64,000 nucleotides of DNA, from NCBI GenBank assembly GCA_009760855.2, contig WPIO01000001.1, positions 6,303,501 to 6,367,500 of the forward strand. The letters run 5' to 3'. The notes under the pieces were generated by a model. The model searched no databases. It was not told where the DNA came from and worked only from the letters and a program-made list of their open reading frames with translations. The position numbers and the translations under genes were made by a program. The stretch comes from Cristatella mucedo (taxonomy: Eukaryota; Bryozoa; Phylactolaemata; Cristatellidae). Positions 35,526 to 48,501 of the stretch are shown in pieces. Numbering within the stretch: position 1 is the first letter of the stretch; the number at the start of each line of letters is the position of its first letter.

Positions 35526-36989
35526 TAGCTGCGAGATAGGCACGTTCCCCGGCAGCGTAAAGCTGCGTCACATGAGGCTTAACAGTAGGCCCAGGTTTGC
35601 ACATCAACCCAGAAACGAGATTCCCCACCACGCACCGCCAATTCGCGAAACGAGGGTTGGCAACAGTCACGCGACTCGTAGAGCAGACACCGCCTCTAGT
35701 AGGCTTGCCGATGAAGGAAAACAGCCTGCAGCCAGCGTGTCAGAGCAGCGGTCGAAAACCGCTTCAACAGTTCGCACTGTCTCGAAGTCTCGAAGCGAGC
35801 TGCAGCAGTCGCATGTTCCACATAGTGGAACATGACATGACCGCTCAGGAAGAACGAGCATTTCGCACCTCGTATCCTCAGTCAAGGCTAAGGTTACAGA
35901 CGCCAGCTGCAGCACGTCGCCAGCAGCCATTTCTACGCTCTCGTGCGCAATCGTTATCTCTCGATTCTCAAGCCTCACGTCGAGCGTCCCGATTTCGACA
36001 CGCGGAAGTTCAACTATGGCCTGCACCTGCGCTACATTGATCCCCTTATATCGCCATTGACATCTTCTAGATTAACAGTAATAAGTTCAAGCCTCCTGCT
36101 GCCGTCGTTAGCGCTCTCAATTTCCAGCCTTGTAGCAGTCTCGGAATTGCTCTCAGCAATCCGCTAGCTAGCCATGACATTTACCGTAGATATTTCTAAC
36201 TGTTGCTTCAGACATTGACGCAGCTCTGTGCTTTCAGGGCATCCATACTCTCAGGACGAGTACGGCTAAACGCTGCTCAGCCTCCAGCAACGCGCTACAT
36301 TCCATACACGGCCAGATGAATAACTCTTAACTCTCACAGGGAAAAATGACCGTTGACCTCACGAATCCATTTAATTTTGGCTAAGCACGGCCTCAAATTC
36401 GCAAAGAAGTTCAGGTGGAGATTGTTCTTAGTCCCCAAGTTTTGCGTAGCTGGCAGCTACTTCGCCGTTCAAGGACTCAATGTCGAGCTCCGAACAGCGC
36501 ACGCGAAATAAAGAACTCCTCCCTCAGGTTCAGCGTTCACCTACAGTGTCAAAGCAATGAGTCTAGCACAGAACGACAGCCAAGAGTCATCAGCAATTAT
36601 CCAGAGCTTCCGATACCCAATGTTACAAACGTGGTGCGGTTCCGTTTCCGGACCGAGCTAGGCCGAAAAAAACAGCGCCGGTAGCGATGCTAGTCTTTGC
36701 CGACTCGCGATGAATACTGCAACTGTGAATACGTTGACTAAGACGGTAGCGCCTGAACCTTGTATAGCGGCTAGTATCGCTTGTAGTTGTTGCACAAATG
36801 CACACAGGTATGCCGACAGTAGCAAAGTACAGAAGTTACGAAGAGCGTCCGTACCTTATCCTTTACGAAGACATTTCTATTTGACTGCAACGGATGGTTG
36901 CAGGCTCCAACAGTTCCAACAGCGGGCACTGACGTACATTGACCGTTCCGTGGCTGCTACGAGCAAAATTAAGCTCAAATGCCCCGGAT
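35526..36989. other. Unassigned sequence with overlapping frames
   Basis: Plus (35597-36040, 147 codons) and minus (35667-36026, 119 codons) frames overlap, and at most one can be real. Neither shows a domain I recognise. A perfect hairpin lies at 35812-35834. Confidence 0.35.
35812..35834. repeat. Perfect short inverted repeat
   Basis: CATGTTCCAC and GTGGAACATG (10 bp each) around a 3-base loop. Confidence 0.95.
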
Positions 36990-37140
36990 GCAAAAACTCC
37001 AGGAGCACAACGATGACTTACTATTACTGGGCTTGGGCTTTTATTCGGCATTGGTCGTGGATTACCACAATCGGTTCCTAGCCGCTGTAATTCAGAAATC
37101 TCGAATAATGAATGTCGAGCATAACCTAACTGATTTAGCT
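36990..37140 (+). repeat. Unclassified interspersed repeat 'R', copy 5
   Basis: AGCACAACGATGACTTACTA, GGGCTTTTATTCGGCATTGG, GGATTACCACAATCGGTTCC and GAGCATAACCTAACTGATTT align with copies 1 and 4. Frames here (for example 36979-37359) cross the repeat and are not called as genes. Confidence 0.65.
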
Positions 37141-37949
37141 CCCAGCCGCCGGTTCATAACAGTAGTAGGAGCCTGGCAGCCCCCCCCCGAATCTCTAGCA
37201 AATCTTTCGGCCAATGCCGTCAAGAAGTTTTATTCTAGCTCGAGGGTCCGGGAGATGCCAGCCCTTTTTCGAGATGCACGAACCGCTCATTTGATACTTG
37301 GTGACCACAGCATTTACTATTGTTTATTCTTAATGGTGAGTTTCGAGTGCCAGTTTTGACGCTTTTTGGGCTCCTGCTCTCGCTAAGGTGGCCGGAACTA
37401 GCCAACGTCAGCCTGAACCTTGGCTAGTCAGCTCGGGCCATTGTGTCAGCAGCCCTCGTGTTACCCAGCCTAATTGCGGTGGGGTCAGTGAGCTGTCAGA
37501 CACTGATCTGTAAACAACCGTTTTCGGCTATGAGCCTCAGCCCGGCTCCGGCTGATGCAATGCGATTGAGGGGCTCGGTGGCTGCTGGTGATGTGCTGCC
37601 TCTGCATTCGGTAACCGCCTCGGCTATTCGCCTTGATGACTGCCGAAAGATCCGGCTTTCGGACGAACTAGCTTTCAGGTAGCTGGGAGCTGCCACCTAG
37701 GCACTCAATTAGATGGGGACAGTCCCCCTCCTGCCCGTCCCTGACACAAACTCAGACCCCCCCCCCCCCGAGCTCGAGTAACTTCAGCTCTTCCCCTTCA
37801 CCCCTGGCCTGGCGGCCAGGCTCAAAGCACCTGCTTGATACCCCGGAAGTTGGTAACTCAACGAATCGCTACGAGCGGAGCGTCTGCCCACCTGACCATT
37901 GAAAAAAGAGATGGGCAAGATTCAGCTTACAGGATGCTAGTATTCATGT
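37141..37949. other. Unassigned sequence
   Basis: A C12 run occurs near 37758. No domain is seen. Confidence 0.4.
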
Positions 37950-38492
37950 AGGTTTGATCGTGTTTCTCCTTTGCTGAAGGAGCTTCGATGGATTCAGATT
38001 GATCAACAGATACAGAGTAAAGTTCTTACGCTGACCCACAAGGCCTACCACGGCTTGGCTCCTTCACACCTTGCTGAATAGCTGCACCAATATCAGCCTC
38101 CTCGAGCCCTCAGGTCCTCTATGGACAACAAATGAGCTCTTTTGTTCCTTTGCTAAAAGATCGTTGGCGACAGAAGCTTTTGATTCTGCAGGTCCAAGAC
38201 TGTGGAACTCACTTCCAAAATTCATCTGCAACAATTCACCAGCTTCGGACTGTGGCACATCCACATTCCATCAGTCCTGAGCTGCTACTTCCATGCAACT
38301 CACTACCTCAACTGCCTACCTGACTCTGCTATGCTTCTCACTTTCTCTTTGTTGCGTGAGATGAAGTCTGTTGGCTACCGAATGCGTACCGAAAGCCGAT
38401 TAGGCTGTGAGTGCGCTATAGAAAACTCTCCTGCGTAACACCCACATAGTATTTGCAGCTTTGTGGAGTTACAGGAGGTGATGCGTTACATA
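37950..38492 (+). mobile_element. LINE family D, RT C-terminus plus 3' end
   Basis: In plus-strand frames with stops: VLTLTHKAYHGLAPSHLAE (RT thumb region of CR1/L2-type LINEs), then a diverged KLWNSLP-like block, then the family D tail (TGTTGGCTACCGAATGCGTA, AACACCCACATAGTATTTGC, GAGTTACAGGAGG). It is the longest D copy here and is non-functional. Confidence 0.85.
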
Positions 38493-39966
38493 ACAGACAG
38501 TTTACTATATGACCATCTGGCAAGCTCCTAGTTTGCAAGTGCAGGCGTTAACACCCCGAAACAACTCGAGTAACCACTTTATCCACTTAGTATTATGTAA
38601 AGTTTCCCTGGTGGCGACCCTGTTATGATGGAGGTCAGCCAGACTCACGGTTGCCTTAGCATGCAAAGGCGTGCATGCTAATTCCACTTGCAATCGATCG
38701 AGGTTGGTTTGATCTACTCACCGAGAGGTGCATTTGCTAGGGCTTTAGCATGCATTCGATTTGATGCGACAGCTTACTAGTTCTAAGAGTACGTGCTGGG
38801 GTCGATTTTCTGGAAGGTTGGCCATGTGACAGGACGTCATTTCTGTCTGTGGCTTGCTGGCTTTACAAGAGTCACAGTCTGGATTTCTTAGCTTTAAAGA
38901 TCCGTGCTAAGTCTCTAGTCACTGGCTGGTAGTTCTACATCAATCTGCTTGGGTTGTCAGGAACCCATCAGCAGCAAAGACTGGAGAAGGGATAGGTTCT
39001 GACTCACTGCACCCCAATTTCTCAGTTATTCTAGGCTTACCCTGCCCAGGATTTGGCTTGCCTAGTATTTGTAGCAGTACGTTTGAGATATCACTAGCAA
39101 CCTTAATTCCGCACAGAGTTGCATGCGGTGTACGTGTCCCGCCATTAGTTAAGATACAAGCAACTAAAGTGCACAGAGAATCACGTCTTCTGTCTAGACC
39201 ATCATCAAGCCAGCAGCATCTGAGAAGCCCGGCAATGCCTAAATAACAGACGCAGGGTTTGATGCAGCTTAACAGTCGATCCATGTTCGAATGCTGCCTT
39301 CATTCGTTGGTGACAAGCTTTGCTTATTTGGGATCACAGGATAAGGGCTTATATTTTCAATTGTCTAACAAAGGGGCATAGGAAGCCCAAAAATTCTGCA
39401 TGATCACATTTTAGTGTGGCATCCAGAGCTGCACTTGTATCCTACTAGCCTGCTAAAGCTCACTGGCGATAATTCTGCCCTAGGGCGAAAACCTGTTGTG
39501 CTAGCCATTTTGTTCTGCTGACAATAAAAATTTGATAATGAACGGATCTTCTACCAAGGGGGCATCACCTCCAAAATTTCCATGTGGGGCTAAGATCCGA
39601 AATATTTTCAAGTAGACGGGATAGACCGACAATTAATAAAAAAAATTAGGATAAAATCACAGTGCTTACTCGACATGAAATTTGTGGTTTCTCATTGAGT
39701 GATTTAATGGCATATTTCTTCGTTGGTGACGATCTCGAAGCATAGTAATAGGGGATGGCCGCGTCCGACCGATGCCCCACTGTAGGGGGACCAATGCCCC
39801 TGCACCTAACGCTTTGCCACCGTATCTTCAATAGAGCATCTGTTTTGAAACTCTGTGACTCATCGGTAGTCTTCGAGAATCTTCCAGTAGGCTACTCTAG
39901 CTATGCAACTAAACCAGAGTTGGCTGGGACTTGTTGTAATCTGTTCTCTGCACAAATACTGCCTAC
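38493..39966. other. Unassigned sequence
   Basis: The longest frame is 114 codons on the minus strand (38940-39284), with no recognisable domain. Confidence 0.4.
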
Positions 39967-40092
39967 TGGGTTGGTCCAGTGGTTAAGGTGCTCTCCCCGA
40001 CTAAGATCTGGCTGAGGTCGTGGGCTCGAGCCCTGAGGCATGTGTGAAGTGCCTGAATGGATATTTAGTTCTCTTGGGGCGCTATACAAATG

Positions 40093-40096
<4 letters not shown>
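39967..40096 (+). mobile_element. SINE A copy
   Basis: Head GGGTTGGTCCAGTGGTTAAG (good A box), B box GTGGGCTCGAGCCC and tail TTAGTTCTCTTGGGGCGCTA, TACAAATGAATTATA running into (TA)n. Near full length. Confidence 0.92.

Positions 40097-40155
<59 letters not shown>
40097..40155. repeat. (TA)n microsatellite at a SINE A 3' end
   Basis: An uninterrupted TA run of about 58 bp continuing directly from the AATTATATA end of the SINE. Confidence 0.95.
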
Positions 40156-40157
<2 letters not shown>

Positions 40158-40306
40158 CGGTCATGAATTTTGGACTACGGTTGTATGGTCCCCGAGAACA
40201 TATGACCAAAGGAGGTACATTGACTGCTTGCACAGTGGGCACAGCTATAGAGATACACAGGCATTTAGCAGTATCTGCATGCCTACAGTAATTTTGCTGG
40301 TGGTTA

Positions 40307-40307
<1 letters not shown>

Positions 40308-40344
<37 letters not shown>
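40308..40344. repeat. (CAT)n microsatellite
   Basis: About 12 CAT triplets. Confidence 0.95.
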
Positions 40345-42670
40345 GCCAAGATCATCGAAAGCCATGAAAGCCACGACCAGCACTTCCTGCAGCCTGGCTT
40401 AGGGTAGTCATGGCTAGCTGCTAAGTGGCTGGCTGTTAAACCTTAATAGGAATCCTTTCAAATAAGGTTGGCCACTGAATAATTGCATGTGCAATGGCAT
40501 GCTCTCCAGAGAAGCAGCAGGAGAAGGCAGGGTGTTCGTGCTAAAGAGTTGCCTCCGCTTGCCTCCGAAGCCGGTGATCCTAGCATGTCTGTCAATGGAG
40601 GGTCGTTTGCTGGCAGTCTATTAAAGTACTGAGGCAGAAGATGCTTGCAGAAATACCTAGTTGTCTTATTCACATTAGATGGCTAACTGACTTGGTACTG
40701 ACTGGTGGGCTTGATGTATGGCAAAGTATTACACTAGCCATCCCTAGATCTGCTACACGAGGTCCTTGTCTCTCGAGCTCACTCACTCGCTCTGGAGCTT
40801 ATCAACGGCCCGCAGTGCCTGCTGCAGAGCACATGGCTAGTTCAATGTGGGTACACACCACCGACGGCTGTGCACAGCTGTTTAAAGTCGTTGCCGAATA
40901 CTGTTCGCTGAAGGATATCGTGCGCTGCTTCGACGTTTCTTAGAGTGATTTCCCTGCCCCCAGGTGCACATTGATGCACAAGCGTGCAAAAGTGTAAGCT
41001 TGCGCAGACAACCACGAATACAAACCAAAACGACAAAACGTAAGCCAGCAGGTCTGCATTCTCTCACACACACGAGAACCAAGTCGATAAATGGTACCGT
41101 GCGGCCACACTGCTCCGAAAAGGGAGGGCAGACTGCTCACAACAGGGTGTGGGGGAAGTACGTCGATGTCCACTAATACAATACGGCGAATGCCGGCATG
41201 CTACCGGCTGTGCATGCTGAACGACTTGTTCAGCCGCAAAGCCATGCTCAGGCATCGTTGCAGTCGGCATGGCCGAAGCTTACGTGACCGGTGCCAGACT
41301 AGCCTACATGGAGCACACAAGATTAGTTTACACCACGGATATTGTGTCCTTGCAGTGGCACAGTTAACGCTGTGCGCTAATCTTCTCTATAGCCTGTTTC
41401 GAACAGCATCTCATCTGTGGAAAAACCACGTGAACCTAATTATATTAGGAATGACTTTCTGATGAGTCAGCAGCCTACGAGCAATTGCTTGCACCAAGCA
41501 CCAAAGCTCGGCACAACGCTTGCTTCAGGATCACGACCAGCCGATGCTTCCCACGATGGCAGTAGTGTCCTGCCCTGCCTCCACCTCTGTAACTGGTCAC
41601 AGCCGTCACTGGCAGGCTGTAGGCATTGGTGGAAGGCTCTGCAGTATTCAGCAGTCCCACTGAACTCTATCCAATAAAGCCCGACAAGATCAAGGTCTGA
41701 TCTCGAGTAAAAATTCTTTGATTCATGCACATGGCTAACGATAAGCTGCCTAGGCAGCCAAAGATTACCTCAAATCTTACCCGTCTATCTTAGCTGAGAA
41801 CCAAAATGCTCCCTACTAAAGCCAGCAAAAAGTCACTGCCACTGAGGTTGCCAATACCCACGGGTCATTGTGATGCCTTGGGCTCTCCTGGATCCACATT
41901 GGCTTTGCCTTGCCTCGCCCTCGCAGAAACTGCTGCTTCTGCTGCCGACTACCTTGTAGATTTCGGGTGTGGAATACAACATCAAGCTTCGGCCTCGTGA
42001 AGCCATCTCGGGCGCACTCTCGAGGGCGTGTGCAGCCCTTACAAGTGCTGTGTAAGCATTCGGCAGCTACTAGGGCCACGGTCGGTGTCGATGGGTGACC
42101 AAATATCCTATCTCAAGCTCGACTCGATTTCGGGACCTTGATATCAAGAATCCATGACACAAACCACCTGCCAGCCAAGGCAGCAAGCCGGTCCGGCAGC
42201 GGTCTGTGGGCAGACGACACATAGCTGCAGGGTGGGTCTGCCGTAGGCCCAGCAGCTGGGCTGTGCTGCACCGCCCTGCTTGAGCGATTGCTTTGAGAAG
42301 AATCCGTGCAGGCCTGAGGCGGGAAAGAAAGAGGCAGCTAAAAGTTTAAGAGGAGTGTAAGAGGAGCCTGCCAAAGCAGCTGAAGGAGCCACCTGCAGCT
42401 GCGGCTTCTCCTTCACCGAGAGACCTTTCCAAACACCGGAAACTAAAGCATACCCTAGCTGCATCGCTCGTCAGGCATACCACCCTGAATTACCAGCTGT
42501 TTGGCCTACAAGTTGCTCCTTGGCCGTTAATGAGTAACAGATGATTATTGCCTTAAGGATTCTTTGGCTGCTTTCCCATCACCAGAATCTTAGCAAACCG
42601 CAGGCACTAAATGGGGCAGGCAGCATGCTGTCTGGGACCTGGTAGAGAAAATATATCTGCTCTCTTGGTC
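40345..42670. other. CpG-poor unassigned sequence
   Basis: Rich in CTGC/GCAG and TpG. Frames of 60-125 codons on both strands (for example 41091-41462 plus, 42144-42464 minus) show no domain. If exons exist here I cannot separate them from chance. Confidence 0.35.
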
Positions 42671-42734
42671 ATTCTCTGTCTCTCTCCGTCTGTCTCTGTC
42701 TATGTCTCTCTGTCTCTATGTCTCTCTGTCTCTA

Positions 42735-42797
<63 letters not shown>
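42671..42797. repeat. (CT)n microsatellite
   Basis: TCTCTGTC-type units become a pure CT run of about 60 bp. Minor CTAT and CATGTC repeats follow to 42940. Confidence 0.93.
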
Positions 42798-42799
<2 letters not shown>

Positions 42800-43207
42800 A
42801 GCTCACTATCTATCTATCTAATCTATCAGTCTTTCTATCCCAACTGCCCTTTGTCTGTCTGTCTGATCATACATGTCCATGTCCATGTCCATGTCCCCAT
42901 CTTTATATCTACCTCTATCTCTATCGCTATCTTTTGTATGAATGAACACTCTAACTATCAATCCATACTATAACTTCAATTCCACCGTTATCGTGGAATT
43001 ACAAGTGATTGGTACACCCTACTTGCTACACTGACAATATATAATAAATACCAGTTTAGCTGCTGGGGCTGGTTAGGTGCTGGCCCTCGACTCCGAGCTA
43101 CAAACATATCGATTCATTTAATGCAGGCATTATAATCTGGGTCTAGCATGAAACTCCGTGTGCTGTTTGACCAAGAGATGCAGCCGAAATTAACCGAGAG
43201 AGACAGA

Positions 43208-44582
<1,375 letters not shown>

Positions 44583-44583
44583 A

Positions 44584-44642
<59 letters not shown>
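44583..44642. repeat. (TA)n microsatellite
   Basis: About 60 bp of TA joined directly to the (GGCA)n array. Confidence 0.95.
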
Positions 44643-44646
<4 letters not shown>

Positions 44647-44764
44647 CATTGACCCTACTAGCAGCATCTAATCGTTTGAAGGCTGAATGCCACTGTAGGT
44701 AGCCAACATCTCTTCTGAAGGGTCAAGTGAGCAGGTCGCTGGCCCCTTTTCCCTTGCCTGTGCT

Positions 44765-44965
44765 GCTCTTCGGACTCAAGTCGTTTAGCTATGCCCGCAC
44801 CAACCTCAAATCTTTTGAAGGCCGTGCCTTCAGTTCCCATGCTACTAAAGTCTGGAGCTTACTCCCGACTGATGTCACGACATCCTTTGACTTGACGACA
44901 AATAACAGGAAGCTAAAAAACCAGTTGGTTACCCTTAGCATTTGCAGGGTCGGCATGAATTGTCT
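44765..44965 (+). mobile_element. LINE ORF2 C-terminal fragment
   Basis: One frame reads TNLKSFEGRAFSSHATKVWS then LLPTDVTTSFDLTTNNRKLK, the typical C-terminus (A-F-S-A-KVW-LLP then KLK) of CR1/L2-type LINEs. No tail follows. Confidence 0.75.
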
Positions 44966-47388
44966 TTGTGTGCTAATGTGGGCTGCTACTGCTGCTGGTG
45001 TATCGTCTCATTGCTGTCAGTAGAAAGCAGATTGGCAGCTGAGTATTACGGGCATTACGAAGGGTGAAGGACGAAGACAGGGGAAAACCAGCTCGATAGA
45101 TGGTCCGATGAAGGAGCGCTGTCAGCCTGCACGGACGTAGAAGCCACCAAATGTAGGCCCTTAGCTCATGCCACGCTGATCGGCCGTAAGCAAGCGATTT
45201 CTCAGACAGGCCTAGCCTCGATGGCAGACATAGCTGCAGCACGGCGATCTGGTGAGACCGGAAGCCTGCAGGGCTGGCTAGCTGCTGCAGGCGAGGAGTG
45301 TCGTCGGGAGAGTGTGAAGGTGCACGTCCTTTGGGAGTAGCTGGTCTCGGTCTCGGCCCAATGTCCCGATCGTCCCGGTGTGTCCCGTCAGCTCTACCCT
45401 GCAGTGCAGGTCAGCAATGCAGTCAGTGCTTTGGTAGTCTGAACGTCTGTCAGCCGCTCTGCTCTCCGAAGGGTGCACGCTCTGCCAATCCTGTCGGAAC
45501 ATGCCGGGAAGGAAGGAGAGCAGCGTGGCCCCTTATCCTCTTGAGCGGCACTATGGAGGAAGACAGACTTTCCATTTCTCTCTAGCACGGGTTGAGCGTT
45601 TCAAGAGACTTTTGATCCGGTGCGCCTACGCTCTGCGCCATCTAACGAGCGAAAAGGATCTAAGGAGCCGCATTTCGAGCAGCTCCGGCATCACGTGCTC
45701 TTTGAAATCTGTCTCTTTGAAGTCTACTCTCACTGTAAAGTTTCCGGCCAATCATTATGACAGGCAGCTCGATAGAGCAAAGTAGTTACAGAGGCCATGC
45801 AAGCTATTATAAAGAGCATACGCTCCACGGTTTTGGCAGCAGCAGCACCTGCCGCTGCTGCTACCGCTGCTGGCGTTCCATTCCGTAATCCACGTGGCCG
45901 TAAAGCCCGAAACAACAGCACACTGAAAGGCCGGCAGAGTATGCCACTTCACTGACTATCATGGTGACCACCATTGGCCCACGGAGCTGATTCCAGACGA
46001 ATCCGGCTAGTTTCCTGCACAGGCACAAGCAGCTGCTGTTGCATTTGCGTGGGCCCACACAAAAGGAAAAATGCTGCTATGAACAGCTGCTGCCCCTTGT
46101 CCATAGGCGAAGCCAGCTGCTGGCGTCATGGCCTTTTGTCTGGCTGGTTACCTTCCCTTCTAGAACCATCTGCCATGGTCAAGGGGAATGACAAAAGACT
46201 GTGGCTCTTTCAATCCTTGAACAGTAGCACTAGCAGTAGTGTCTGGCGTTGCTCACTGCCTGCAACAAATGCTAGCTGGCCTTTGCCAAAGCTTTGCATT
46301 TCGGATAGGCACCCATATCGGCTTAATTAAGAGCACGGAGCTTCATGCTACCGGAAGCTGAGCTCTAGCTGCTGCCTGAATGGGCCCGAATGATGTTGAA
46401 AGAAGCAATTAACAGGCTCTGCAGTAGGCATCTGCCTTCGGATCGGCCTGGCTGTCAAGGAAGCTGTCCCTGCCGTGTCGATAGCAGGGAATCAATGAGA
46501 GCCAGCTATCGGTCCACCTGTAACACTGGCACAGCTTCCACTTCCAGCCAAGCTGGTCTGACACAGGCATGCACAGGCATGTCGCCTGCTAAGATCGCGC
46601 AAGGGACACTCGGGAAGCCGGAAGATAGGGTGCACGGAGCCCTCTGCAATGTCGCTGCCGCGACTGGGTCAGAAAAGGCGGCGAAGATAAAAAGAAAACG
46701 GCGAATGCCAAAGTATGTATGTTGGAATGCTGTGTGCTGGAAGAAATGCAAAGAAGCAAGAGGCGAACGAGGGAATGGGTCGCCAGTCGGGTGGTTGCAC
46801 GGAGGACTTTTCTCGTTGCAGCTAAGGACCTTTCGAAGGAGTGGCCATGCCGGCGCCATGGCTCGGTGTTACTATAAAGAGGCTGCTGTGGCATAGCCCG
46901 GCTGTTGCCTATGCCGGTCCCCATGGGTAGTTGCACCTTACCCAGGGGTGGGTGGATGCCGGTAAGCAGAGCCACGATGCATCATGAGTGGCATTTCAGC
47001 AATTCAGCAAAACTTGCAGGAAACCCCACCCGGACTTTGCCCAATCGCTCGTGCTCAAAAAGGCTGGCTACTACTACTGCAGGACTATCACTTTTCTTCT
47101 GGAAAAACTTACTTTTCCATGTCCATCAATTCTGCTGCTGCTGGTTGAAATGCAGCTGGTCGTTGCTTCAATTTGCACCAAAAGCAGGGGGCCGGCGCCT
47201 GCAGCCCGAACTCGATCTAAAGCCGAAAAGCCAAGCCTCTAAAGCCACACAGCCACACTCAGCGCTGCTCTTTCTGCTGCCCTCCCCCGCCTGGGTTGGG
47301 AGGGACTTGGGACAGGGTCAATGAACGCCTTCATGCTTTCGATAGGACCAGTTCATCTACACACCTATCCTCTCACACATGCACACAT
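44966..47388. other. CpG-poor unassigned sequence
   Basis: The longest frame is 168 codons at 46390-46896 (plus), Cys/Lys/Arg-rich in its second half with no domain I recognise. CTGCTGCTG runs are common. No gene is called. Confidence 0.35.

Positions 47389-47469
<81 letters not shown>
47389..47469. repeat. (CA)n microsatellite
   Basis: About 80 bp of pure CA, flanked by CATGCACACATGCACA. Confidence 0.95.
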
Positions 47470-47471
<2 letters not shown>

Positions 47472-47954
47472 CACACAACCATGCATGTACGAGTGGGCAC
47501 ACACATTCACAGATCCTTACTGATTAAAGCGAGAAAGTCTGCCCTTCCGTCACACGGCAGGATAACAACCAGTACTTTCAAGAGTGACGTGTAACAGACG
47601 TCAATGACTCGGAGAAGCGAGTCCACTGGCAGTGTGCTCTAGTGTCCGTGTATTAATATACACATAGACAAGGATATGTCAGTGTCCACTGTACAGCATG
47701 TAGAGACCAATAAATAGATGGATGAAGAAGTCTACAAAGAGAAAAGGGATTATTGCTATTACAGCTTTCGAGGCCCCAGCACTATTGCGACACTTGACCA
47801 AACGCCGTATTTGCAGTTTTCCAATTTGATACCGGCAAGTCTTTTGCTCTAAATATGACTCTGGGCACGAGCAGTTGTAAAATCACAATATGAGTTGGTC
47901 CCAATCATAAGAAACTTATAAGCCCTGTTGTAGCGCTGGGGTTCCGTTGCTTGT

Positions 47955-48068
47955 CATTAACGACCGAGGTCAAGGTGAACGCCTTTGATGACCGAGGTCG
48001 TGAGCCCCGCGGCATATGCAAAGCAGCTGAATACAGAAGTTCTATTGGGGCGCTGTATAAATGAAATC
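47955..48068 (+). mobile_element. SINE A, 5'-truncated
   Basis: GACCGAGGTCGTGAGCCCCG (B box damaged), GCATATGCAAAGCAGCTGAA and GGGGCGCTGTATAAATGAAA match the middle and tail of SINE A. Confidence 0.8.
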
Positions 48069-48319
48069 TGTTTATACTTACAAATGACTGATGGATGCCC
48101 TGGACATCGAAGGTTCGGGAGTGCAGCGAGCCAGAAAAAAGAGCAGGACACAGAAGCTCGAAAAGTGGCACGTGCTAAGCTACTGCATCGGCAGTGAGCA
48201 GCTTCAGTGCCGGCCTGCAATCAGAGCTCTCCTCTCAGAGCCCTTGCCGAAAGGTGGCGGCTGGTTGGCTCTGAGCAAAGTTGAAAGTGCACTCAGGAAC
48301 ACTACACTGATAGTCTCCT

Positions 48320-48448
48320 CTCTCTCTCTCTCTCTCTCTCCTCCTTTCTCTCTCCCTCGCTCTCCTCCTCCTCCTCTCTCTCTCCTTCTCTCTCTCCCTC
48401 TCTCTCTCTCTCTTCTCTCCTCTCTCTCTCTCATCTCCTCTCTCTCTC

Positions 48449-48485
<37 letters not shown>

Positions 48486-48501
48486 TCTCTCTCTCTCTCT
48501 A
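48320..48501. repeat. (CT)n/(CTCC)n microsatellite
   Basis: About 180 bp of CT with regular CC interruptions. Confidence 0.93.

Noticed and set aside
35597-36040. 147-codon plus frame and 119-codon minus frame over the same bases
   Set aside because: Mutually exclusive, no recognisable motif, no supporting splice sites.
46390-46896. 168-codon plus frame
   Set aside because: Some basic, Cys-containing sequence, but no domain or homologue that I recognise. Left as unassigned.
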